DNA of 33,871 nucleotides from CAZBBC01 sp964489835. Its GTDB lineage: Bacteria; Calditrichota; Calditrichia; JAJRVZ01. This document shows, in pieces, positions 7,155-14,874 of the stretch (position 1 is the stretch's first letter; each line of letters begins with the position of its first letter). The stretch is from contig CAZBBC010000037.1 in assembly GCA_964489835.1 (NCBI GenBank), forward strand, positions 1-33,871. Direction: 5' to 3'. The translations under genes and the position numbers were made by a program. The notes beneath the pieces are model-generated. The model saw nothing but the letters and a program-made list of their open reading frames with translations, made no database searches and was not told where the DNA came from.

Positions 7155-8560
7155 AAATCCGAATTCGGCTGACGCTATGGTTTTTCTCCATTAGTCTGCT
7201 TATTTTATTGGTTTTTAGTCTGGGTACTTATTGGGGTATGCAGAGATTGCTATACGAAGCGATGGATAAGGAATTGGATGTATTAGCCAGCTCAATAGAA
7301 AGAAGTTATGATCCTTTTTTTAATAAATTTTCAGAGATTGATATTTTTCATGATAATGAAAATCGCTTTCTGGAATATTATATGCGGGTCTATGACAAAA
7401 ATGCCAATCCAATTTACGTGGCACCTCTAAGTAACATTATATCTTTTGATATCCCTCTTTCTGAAGATAAAATTAAAAATGGTTACACATTAAAAACCAA
7501 GATTACAGAAAAAATCCCCTTCCTGAATCCCAGTCCGAAAGGAGAAATTACCTTTCGTCTCATTTGCAGACAATTATTATATCATCAGGAGCGTGTTGGC
7601 TGGATTACCATCGGCCTCTCGATTGAGCGTATAGAAGAGTCGATGGAAAATTTATTGGACGTACTTTTAGCAGCTATTTTAATCAGCATTTTATTATTGG
7701 CCTTTGCCAGTTATCTGCTTACTGGTAAAGCTTTGAATCCGGTTCATATCATCACAAAAAAAGCTAATCAAATAAGTCAAAATAATCTGGAGGAAAGAAT
7801 ACAAGTTCCGGTTGAAAATGATGAACTGGGTCAGTTATCGCAGGTATTGAATAATTTATTAGATCGTTTGCAGAAAGCCTTTACGACTCAACAACAATTT
7901 TTAGCTGATGCTGCCCACGAATTAAAAACACCCCTTTCCGTTTTACGTGCCCATTGGGAAAGCGAGCTAAATAATGCGAAGTTATCATTAGATATAAAGG
8001 AAAAATTGGTACAAGATATTGAAACGATCTCGCGCCTGTCACATTTAATAAATAATTTGCTCCTTCTCTCGAAAACGGAAGCGGTGCGTTCGACTTTTGA
8101 ATTTAATGTCATACAACTCGATGAAGTGATCAACGAGGTATTAAGCGATGCACGCGTCCTGGCTGATATGAAGGCTCGGCGCATTGAAGTCGTTGAATTG
8201 CCGCCTGTCAAAATTCTTGGTGATCGAATGCGTTTATACCAACTCTTTTTTAATCTCATGGACAATGCCATTAATTATGGATCTGAATCGGGTAAAATAT
8301 GGATTAGCTTAAAGATACAAGATAATTGGAGCATTGTAGAAATTCGTGATAATGGCCCGGGAATATCGCCAGATGATTTAGAACATATTTTTGACAGATT
8401 TTACCGTGCTAAAAAAGATCGTGCCCGTAAAACCGGGGGTAGTGGCTTAGGTTTATCCATATGCCAATTGATAGCACAGTCGCACGATGGAAAGATAGAA
8501 GTAGAAAGTGAAACAGGAAAAGGTAGTGTTTTTCGGGTAAAACTACCCATCATGAACTAA
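7151..8560 (+). CDS. Membrane sensor histidine kinase (HAMP-HisKA-HATPase)
   Basis: TM1 (~8-30) and TM2 (~168-190) flank a ~135-residue periplasmic sensor region of no family I recognise. HAMP (~190-245) is followed by the H-box LADAAHELKTPLSVLR with phosphoacceptor His256, then the ATP-binding domain: N-box (FFNLMDNAINYG), D/G1 (EIRDNGPGIS), F-box (IFDRFYRAKK) and G2 (GGSGLGLSI). Start is GTG, overlapping the regulator stop. It should phosphorylate the regulator encoded just upstream. Together with the CpxP-like lipoprotein and HtrA nearby this suggests sensing of envelope damage, although the sequence resembles heavy-metal-sensor (CusS-like) kinases as much as CpxA. Confidence 0.95.
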   Translation: MKIRIRLTLWFFSISLLILLVFSLGTYWGMQRLLYEAMDKELDVLASSIERSYDPFFNKFSEIDIFHDNENRFLEYYMRVYDKNANPIYVAPLSNIISFDIPLSEDKIKNGYTLKTKITEKIPFLNPSPKGEITFRLICRQLLYHQERVGWITIGLSIERIEESMENLLDVLLAAILISILLLAFASYLLTGKALNPVHIITKKANQISQNNLEERIQVPVENDELGQLSQVLNNLLDRLQKAFTTQQQFLADAAHELKTPLSVLRAHWESELNNAKLSLDIKEKLVQDIETISRLSHLINNLLLLSKTEAVRSTFEFNVIQLDEVINEVLSDARVLADMKARRIEVVELPPVKILGDRMRLYQLFFNLMDNAINYGSESGKIWISLKIQDNWSIVEIRDNGPGISPDDLEHIFDRFYRAKKDRARKTGGSGLGLSICQLIAQSHDGKIEVESETGKGSVFRVKLPIMN

Positions 8561-8638
8561 ATCTGCTAAATGAGTATATTGTCGATTTTTATTGCAGTAA
8601 GTTACATTTAGTTATAGAGATAGACGGAGTAACACATA

Positions 8639-8716
8639 ATGAAAAACAACCCCCTAACCCCCTTTTTTCTAAGAGTGGATCTTTTTATACTCTTTAGAAA
8701 CAATAATTTATGTTGA
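8639..8716 (+). CDS. Putative 25-residue leader peptide upstream of mgtE
   Basis: ATG 8639 has GGAG at 8626-8629 and encodes MKNNPLTPFFLRVDLFILFR plus five residues, ending with TGA at 8714-8716, 50 bases before mgtE. The early Pro codons (NPLTP) recall the proline-codon leader peptides (MgtL type) that control bacterial Mg2+ transporter genes, but there is no sequence homology. The CCCCCTAACCCCC tract could instead be a non-coding repeat. Low confidence. Confidence 0.25.
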   Translation: MKNNPLTPFFLRVDLFILFRNNNLC

Positions 8717-8766
8717 AAATATGTTAATACATTTAACACTGCCTGCCATAGAATCAGGAGATTGAC

Positions 8767-10119
8767 ATGAATATAGCACCCTTATTGACACCGGAGATAA
8801 CAGATCTTATTAAACATAATGACTGGATCAATCTAAAAAATGTAATATCAGACTGGCCTTCACCTGATATTGCTGATTTATTAGGATATCTTGATAGCAA
8901 AGACACTGTTATTCTTTTTCGTTTGTTACCCAAAAGTATTGCGTCGGATGTCTTCACTAAACTTGGAAATATGGAACAGGAAGAATTATTAAACAAGATC
9001 GGTAATTCAGAATTACAGAGTCTGATATTAAGTACCTCTTATGATGATAGAACTAATTTATTTGAGGATTTACCCGGGCGATTAACCCAAAAGATCTTAA
9101 ATATACTTCCTGATAAGGAGCGGGTAAAATCGCTTGAACTGTTAGGATATCCGGAAATGAGTGTTGGTAGATTGATGACTCCAAATTACATTGCCGTAAA
9201 GTCAGATTTGAACGTAAAAACAGCAATCGATCATATTCGCAGTCGTGGCCAGGCGGCAGAGACGGTTGATATTATCTATGTTATTGATAATGACTGGAAG
9301 CTTTTAGATGATATTCCCCTTAGAAGATTTATTCTTGCAAAACCTGATCAAATGGTTGATGATATTATGGATCATAATTTTATTTGCATAGAAGCAAAAC
9401 AGGATCAGGAGCAGGCGTATCATTTAATTAAACGATATGACTTAAATGTGCTTCCTGTTGTTGATTCAGAAGGCGTCTTACTTGGGATTGTGACCGTTGA
9501 TGATATCATAGATGTTTTAGAAGAAGAAGTGACTGAGGATTTTCAAAAAGCATCGGCAATAAATCCAGTGGATGAAAATTATACCTTAGCCACCCCGTTC
9601 CTACTCTATAAAAAACGAATTGGCTGGTTAGCGATATTATTAGTCGCAGATTTTTTATCTTCAAATATTATTGCTCATTTTGAGTTTGCTATAAAAGCCG
9701 TAATTTCTTTGGCATTTTTTATACCCATATTAATAGATAGCGGCGGTAATACCGCAGCCCAAGCATCAACTTTGGTTATTCGTGCTCTCGCTACCGGTGA
9801 ACTGACATTAAAGAAATGGTTTCAAGTAGTTAGAAAAGAAGTTTTAATTGGTCTGATGTTGGGTCTGACACTGGCTTCCATTTTATATATACGTAGCTTT
9901 TTCTGGAAAGGAGGGCCCCAGGTTGGACTAGTGGTTGGTTTTTCAATGTTTGCAATCGTTTTATGGGCCAATCTTCTGGGTAGTTTATTGCCCATCATTT
10001 TGACTAAATTGAAATTAGATCCAGCCGTTACAAGCAGTCCGTTACTAACTACTGTTGTAGATTCGACTGGTTTGCTTATCTATTTTACTTTTGCCCAATT
10101 TGTTTTTAATTTAGAATGA
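8767..10119 (+). CDS. mgtE: MgtE family magnesium channel/transporter
   Basis: An N-terminal MgtE_N helical domain (~1-130) precedes two CBS domains (~135-255; MTPNYIAVKSD, VLPVVDSEGVLLGIVTVDDI) and five predicted TM helices (~285-450). The MgtE signatures GGNTAAQASTLVIRALATGE and LDPAVTSSPLLTTVVDSTG (pore-lining Asp) are present. In known MgtE the cytosolic N and CBS domains bind Mg2+ and gate the pore. The length of 450 is standard. AGGAG lies 6 bases upstream of the ATG. It is followed on the same strand by the sensor-TrkH pair, so the three may form one cation-transport operon. Confidence 0.95.
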   Translation: MNIAPLLTPEITDLIKHNDWINLKNVISDWPSPDIADLLGYLDSKDTVILFRLLPKSIASDVFTKLGNMEQEELLNKIGNSELQSLILSTSYDDRTNLFEDLPGRLTQKILNILPDKERVKSLELLGYPEMSVGRLMTPNYIAVKSDLNVKTAIDHIRSRGQAAETVDIIYVIDNDWKLLDDIPLRRFILAKPDQMVDDIMDHNFICIEAKQDQEQAYHLIKRYDLNVLPVVDSEGVLLGIVTVDDIIDVLEEEVTEDFQKASAINPVDENYTLATPFLLYKKRIGWLAILLVADFLSSNIIAHFEFAIKAVISLAFFIPILIDSGGNTAAQASTLVIRALATGELTLKKWFQVVRKEVLIGLMLGLTLASILYIRSFFWKGGPQVGLVVGFSMFAIVLWANLLGSLLPIILTKLKLDPAVTSSPLLTTVVDSTGLLIYFTFAQFVFNLE

Positions 10120-10192
10120 TCTTATTCTCGCATAAAGAATCATTTCATCCATAATTAAATAATTCCAGTCATACTATCCTGAGGTATGTGTT

Positions 10193-10957
10193 ATGGGTCT
10201 CCGGTTTAAAATATTGCTTGGATTTTTAACATTGGCCATTATGTTATTTATCGCTGGCATTTGGTCAATTTATGAGCTTAATTCTATTGGTGCGTCTATA
10301 CCCAAAATGTTAGATGAAAATTACCAAAGCATTCATGCGGCAAAAAAAATGATTGAAGCTCTAGAAAGGGAAGACAGTGCTATATTACTACTTCTCCTGG
10401 GAAAATGGGATGAGGGTCGGTCAATTTTAGATGCAGCCGATAGTTTGTTTAATAATAGTTACAGATCGGCTTATGCAAATATCACCATACCCGGGGAGCA
10501 AATCCATCTTGAAACAATAAAGTCACGCTATCAGAATTTCAAAAATTTATGGCAACGACCGATTGTTGGTACAAAAAAAGAAGGCAGTATCGAATGGTAT
10601 TTTCAAAATACTCATAATTCTTTTCTGGCTGTGAGATCATCACTGGAGGATCTCATTGACCTGAATGATAAAACAATGTACCGAATGGCTTCAATATTAG
10701 AAAATAGATCCAATCGAGCAATCATGCCGGGCATTATTGCCGTACTTTCTGCATTCGTCTTCACCTTGATTTTTAATTTTTTGGTAAATTACTATGTCGT
10801 TGGGCCAATCATTAAGATAACCGCCAGAATAAAAAAATTTAAAGAAAATAGAACACCCTTTGACGTTACCATTGAAACAAAAGATGAACTGTTTTATTTA
10901 GCCAATGAGATTGGTGATTTGTGTACCCTCGTAGATTTGAAGGATAGTAAATCATGA
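10193..10957 (+). CDS. Kinase-less membrane sensor: four-helix-bundle-like periplasmic domain, HAMP, no output domain
   Basis: TM1 (~7-28) is followed by a ~155-residue extracytoplasmic helical region (SIPKMLDENYQSIHAAKKMI..., EREDSAILLLLLGKWDEG) typical of chemoreceptor/kinase four-helix-bundle (KinB/NtrY-like) sensors, then TM2 (~178-203) and a HAMP-like segment (VVGPIIKITARIKKF..., TKDELFYLANEIGDL). The protein ends ~12 residues after HAMP, with no kinase, MCP or cyclase domain. Its stop TGA overlaps the trkH ATG (ATGA), giving strict translational coupling. I infer that it acts on TrkH directly, in the place of a TrkA/KtrA-type regulatory subunit. GAGG lies ~8 bases upstream of the start. 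Confidence 0.8.
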   Translation: MGLRFKILLGFLTLAIMLFIAGIWSIYELNSIGASIPKMLDENYQSIHAAKKMIEALEREDSAILLLLLGKWDEGRSILDAADSLFNNSYRSAYANITIPGEQIHLETIKSRYQNFKNLWQRPIVGTKKEGSIEWYFQNTHNSFLAVRSSLEDLIDLNDKTMYRMASILENRSNRAIMPGIIAVLSAFVFTLIFNFLVNYYVVGPIIKITARIKKFKENRTPFDVTIETKDELFYLANEIGDLCTLVDLKDSKS

Positions 10958-12408
10958 GACTTCAAATCGTTTTAAGATACATTGCTTTTGCCCTTATCTT
11001 CAATGCATTTTTTATGATGATTTCATCAATCATATCGTTGGTTTATTCCGATGATGCCTTTATGCCTTTGCTATATTCCGCTTTAGTAACAGCTCTTTTT
11101 GGAATTTTTCCTCTGATATTTGTACCGGCAACTTCTACTATTACTAACAAGGAAGGGCATTTAATCGTTGTCAGTAGTTGGCTAATATCTTGTCTGGTTG
11201 GTATGCTTCCTTATCTTTTATGGGGTGGCCCCTTTAGCCTCACCAATGCATGGTTCGAGACGGTCTCTGGTTTTACAACTACCGGTTCATCCATTATTAG
11301 TAATATAGAAGCTTTACCTCACGGATTGTTATTCTGGAGGGCTTCGACCCACTGGATAGGGGGAATTGGTATTATCATTTTTGTTTTATCCGTTCTGCCC
11401 TTTCTTGGTATTGCTGAAATTGTATTATATAGAAGTGAAATATCTTCGATGGCTCAAGAAAATTTTTATTATCGTGCAAGAAAAGCAATTAATATCCTGG
11501 CCGGAGTTTATGGTGGTTTAACCCTTCTGGAAACAATCGCTTTACTTCTTTGTGGTATGAATATTTTCGATGCCATTACGCATGCGTTTGCCACCATCGC
11601 TACCGGAGGGTTTTCTACAAAAAATGCTAGTATCGCTTATTTTAACAGTCCAACCATTGAGGTAGTAATTATTATTTTCATGATACTTTCCGGTATACAT
11701 TTCGCAACCCTTTTTTCAGTTATTTCTGGTCATATTCGTGAATTTTGGAAGTCAACGGTGGTTAAATATTACCTTGCTGCGCTGTTAATCGGAATAATTA
11801 TAACAACTTTAAATATACATGGCGATAGATTTAACCATTGGATGGATGCCATCCGTTATGCTTCTTTCCAGATTATTTCGATCGGTACATCTACCGGTTT
11901 TGCAACCACGGATACTGCTATTTGGCCATCTCTTTCCCACCTCATCATAATATTTTTTGCACTACAATGCGCTTGTGCCGGCTCAACTTCCGGAGGCATT
12001 AAAATTGACCGCATGCTTCTGGTTGGTAAAGCATTTTTAAAATATTTAAAGAAACTGATGCATCCTAATGCAGTAATTCCTCTTCATTTGGATCGTCATT
12101 TGGTCAAAGAGGATGTTATAACAAAAAGTATCTTATATATTGTTGTCTATCTTGTGGTCATTTTTCTCAACACACTATTACTTAGTGCATTAGGTGTTGA
12201 TAATCTCTCCGCTTTTTCAGGTACGGTTGCAACCATAGGAAATGTTGGTCCCGGACTGGGTAGCGTAGGCTCCGCAGGCAATTTTAGCCATCTTCCTGAA
12301 CTGGGGAAATGGACATTATCAATTACAATGCTTTTAGGACGGCTGGAGATATATGCTTTTTTTATACTTTTTACAAGAGCACAGTGGAGAAAAACTGTAT
12401 CCTATTAA
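10954..12408 (+). CDS. trkH: TrkH/KtrB-type potassium transporter membrane subunit
   Basis: A 484-residue multi-TM protein with four pore repeats. The filter loops are visible as GFTTTGSS, ATIATGGFST, GTSTGFATTD and ATIGNVGPGLG, each with the filter Gly. THWIGGIGIIIFVLSVLP is a TrkH hallmark. It takes up K+, normally with a cytosolic RCK protein (TrkA/KtrA). No trkA lies in the window. Instead the gene overlaps by 4 bases the upstream sensor/HAMP gene. K+ uptake is the first response to osmotic upshift in bacteria, fitting the sucrose genes next door. Confidence 0.95.
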   Translation: MRLQIVLRYIAFALIFNAFFMMISSIISLVYSDDAFMPLLYSALVTALFGIFPLIFVPATSTITNKEGHLIVVSSWLISCLVGMLPYLLWGGPFSLTNAWFETVSGFTTTGSSIISNIEALPHGLLFWRASTHWIGGIGIIIFVLSVLPFLGIAEIVLYRSEISSMAQENFYYRARKAINILAGVYGGLTLLETIALLLCGMNIFDAITHAFATIATGGFSTKNASIAYFNSPTIEVVIIIFMILSGIHFATLFSVISGHIREFWKSTVVKYYLAALLIGIIITTLNIHGDRFNHWMDAIRYASFQIISIGTSTGFATTDTAIWPSLSHLIIIFFALQCACAGSTSGGIKIDRMLLVGKAFLKYLKKLMHPNAVIPLHLDRHLVKEDVITKSILYIVVYLVVIFLNTLLLSALGVDNLSAFSGTVATIGNVGPGLGSVGSAGNFSHLPELGKWTLSITMLLGRLEIYAFFILFTRAQWRKTVSY

Positions 12409-12494
12409 GTAATTTAATTATACTTGGAGAATTATGATATTAATAATCAACGATAGAAAAAATTCAGGGTTATCCACGGAAAGCAGCCATACTC

Positions 12495-14870
12495 TTAGGA
12501 ATCAATATTCTGAACCAGTCTCTTAAACATCAAACCATAAAACATTTCAAGATAACGCCTGGTTTCGTCTCGCTCCAGATTGGAGACGTATTTCCAAAAA
12601 CCATAAATCCGGGAGAGGGTCATTAAACGGGACGCGTATAACTTCCAGGTATATTTTTCTTCGACCCGCTGGATGCCGCCTTCGGATATCTCATTCCAAT
12701 AATCCGGATTCTCCTTGCATTTGAGGAAGAAAGTGGTTATTGTTTTTGAGGCCTCCTGTCCATGATCGGGATCAATATGAAAACCGGAAATGCCATGTTC
12801 GATAATTTCACGCGGTCCGCCGTTTTGAGTGGCAAAGGTCGGCAATCCGGAAGTCATTGCCTCAATCACGGTCAATCCAAATGCCTCGAATAGTGCAGGT
12901 TGAACAAATATGCCTTTTTTGTCGGCGATATATCGGTACAATTCACCGTTAAAATTTTTATAAGACTGTTTCTCCACCCAGCGAATTTTGCCATCGAGTT
13001 TGTGTGTTTTAATGTACCGATAAATCTTTTTAATTTGTTGGATTTCTTCGTCATCTTTGGAAAGAGATTCATCAACAAAACCGGCCACGAGAAAAAGATT
13101 TGCCAATTCCTGTAACTGTTTATTTTTACCGTACCATTCTACCAAACCGCTAATATTTTTGACATGGTCCAAACGGGACATGGCAAAGATGATCGGTTTC
13201 TCAGGATCTTTTAATGAGCCGGTTGCATAGGACAGACCATCTTTGTAAATCAATGTCTCTATATCCGGTTGCAGATCTGTAAGACGGCGATCATACTCGC
13301 GAAATGGAAAGTAAACTTCCGGATCCGCTCCCGGGGAGACAATGTTGAATTTTGGATCAAATACGTTCACACCGTTGATGACGCGATAGAGTTGAGGCAT
13401 CGTAAATGCGGAATAACTCTCATATTGTCCGACAACCTCTTTGTTCCCGGCAATTTCCTGATAGGTGCTGGTGATGATAAAATCGGCCGTATTCATGGCA
13501 ATCAAGTCTGCCGTGAACTGGGTGGGAAAATGGTATTGCTGCTCATAATCTTTCCATTTGATTGCGGAAAATATGTATTTCGTTTTCTCCAAGGCATGGG
13601 CAATATTGCACTGGGTGACACCCATTCGTTGCGAAAGTAATGACGCCACCAAATTTCCATCGGAATAATTACCAATGATCAGATCAGGACGGTTGTGTAG
13701 TTCGGTTAAAATATCTCGTTCCGCATCGATCGTAAATTGTTCAAGGTAAGGCCAGATTTTAAAACGGGAGATCCAGTGCGGAATAATATCACCGCTTTTA
13801 TTGCGGAAGGGAATACGTAATATTTTTGCATTTTTTGTCCCGGTAATATCTTCAACAGGCAGGTTACAACTGGTAGTGCCTGCCTCCGGAATTAATCGCG
13901 TGACAACAATAATTTTTGGTTCAATATCCAGCCCGATATGATAGAGGCGCTCTCGCATTTCTTTTTCAAGTGCACGAACCTGGTCCAGAATATAGACAAT
14001 TTGTCCGCCGGTATCCGGCAAACCCAACACATTGGATTGGCCAAAATAACCGTGGGGTGATAGAATGACCACATTGAATATCATTGGGATGCCACTAAGA
14101 AATTTTTCCAGATCTTCAGGGGAAGGTGCTTCCAGAATATCAGAAAGCAGGTAGAAACATTTGAGCATGATCTTTGCCGTCCGTCCCCAGCCGGGTTCAA
14201 AGCCTAAATCCTGCAATTTATGCCTTAATTCAATTGGTTGTGTGTTGTTGTCCTGTTTTTCCAGAAATTTCTGAACCTGACGAAGATTATTCTGTAATGT
14301 CTCTACATCCGTAATTTTGGTATTTAACATTAATTGTTTACCTTGGTACTGATGCATGCGCAGGAACTCCAGCAAGCGCTGATCGCCTTTTTCCATCCCG
14401 GAAAACAGACGGTTGGAGAGATAGCGGTTTAAAAACTCCACACCCCTGCCGATGGACTTGGTTTCTTTCATCCGTGGAAAACCACGATTAAAAGGGGTGA
14501 GATCAATCTCCAATGTCCAAGGATCGGAATTCAGGGGACCATTAATTAATCGTTCTTCAAATTGAAGATATTCAGAGGCGGTCACTTCACTAATGCAGAC
14601 ATCATCCAGATGAAATTTATAAAAAATGCTGTTGGCAATACTGTCACGAACAGAAAGATACACCCAGGGGGATTCAAAGGCGGCGACCTGTGTGTTGAAA
14701 ACAAATTTTTCAACAGCTGTGCCTTTAAGGCCTTTACCGGTGGCTGTTGTGATAAATTGTTTAAATTCATACCAGATGTCGGAGTGCAGCATAAAGGCTT
14801 TGTTTAATCGTACATAATGTCTGAACAGGGAGAAAATCAGCGCCCGATGCTTCCCGATAAATTCGTTCAT
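12495..14870 (-). CDS. sus: Sucrose synthase
   Basis: About 790 residues, the usual sucrose synthase size, with the N-terminal regulatory region (~1-265) and a GT-B core. Landmarks are LSPHGYFGQSNVLGLPDTGG and YILDQVRALEKEM, ADLIAMNTADFIITSTYQEI, FAMSRLDHVKNISGLVEWYG, and the nucleotide-sugar motif EAFGLTVIEAMTSGLPTFAT. It reversibly makes fructose and NDP-glucose from sucrose and NDP. It is last in the fructokinase-SPS/SPP-SuSy operon. Start: ATG at 14870 lies just past the SPS stop but 19 bases from GGAGAG. TTG at 14882 has ideal 7-base spacing and would overlap the SPS stop; TTG at 14888 is also in frame. The call is firm; the start may be 4 or 6 codons upstream. Bacterial sucrose synthases are sparsely distributed outside cyanobacteria. 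Confidence 0.95.
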   Translation of the reverse strand: MNEFIGKHRALIFSLFRHYVRLNKAFMLHSDIWYEFKQFITTATGKGLKGTAVEKFVFNTQVAAFESPWVYLSVRDSIANSIFYKFHLDDVCISEVTASEYLQFEERLINGPLNSDPWTLEIDLTPFNRGFPRMKETKSIGRGVEFLNRYLSNRLFSGMEKGDQRLLEFLRMHQYQGKQLMLNTKITDVETLQNNLRQVQKFLEKQDNNTQPIELRHKLQDLGFEPGWGRTAKIMLKCFYLLSDILEAPSPEDLEKFLSGIPMIFNVVILSPHGYFGQSNVLGLPDTGGQIVYILDQVRALEKEMRERLYHIGLDIEPKIIVVTRLIPEAGTTSCNLPVEDITGTKNAKILRIPFRNKSGDIIPHWISRFKIWPYLEQFTIDAERDILTELHNRPDLIIGNYSDGNLVASLLSQRMGVTQCNIAHALEKTKYIFSAIKWKDYEQQYHFPTQFTADLIAMNTADFIITSTYQEIAGNKEVVGQYESYSAFTMPQLYRVINGVNVFDPKFNIVSPGADPEVYFPFREYDRRLTDLQPDIETLIYKDGLSYATGSLKDPEKPIIFAMSRLDHVKNISGLVEWYGKNKQLQELANLFLVAGFVDESLSKDDEEIQQIKKIYRYIKTHKLDGKIRWVEKQSYKNFNGELYRYIADKKGIFVQPALFEAFGLTVIEAMTSGLPTFATQNGGPREIIEHGISGFHIDPDHGQEASKTITTFFLKCKENPDYWNEISEGGIQRVEEKYTWKLYASRLMTLSRIYGFWKYVSNLERDETRRYLEMFYGLMFKRLVQNIDS

Positions 14871-14874
14871 TTTT

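Noticed and set aside
7888..8271. 127-codon ORF antisense to the histidine kinase
   Set aside because: Covers the conserved kinase H-box region on the other strand; no features of its own.
8561..8766. Magnesium riboswitch (M-box) upstream of mgtE
   Set aside because: The spacer is AT-rich and I could not find the conserved M-box core or its helices; the leader ORF is the only candidate control element.
13269..13640. 123-codon ORF antisense to sucrose synthase
   Set aside because: Lies wholly inside a strongly conserved gene on the other strand, has no domain-like sequence and no ribosome site.
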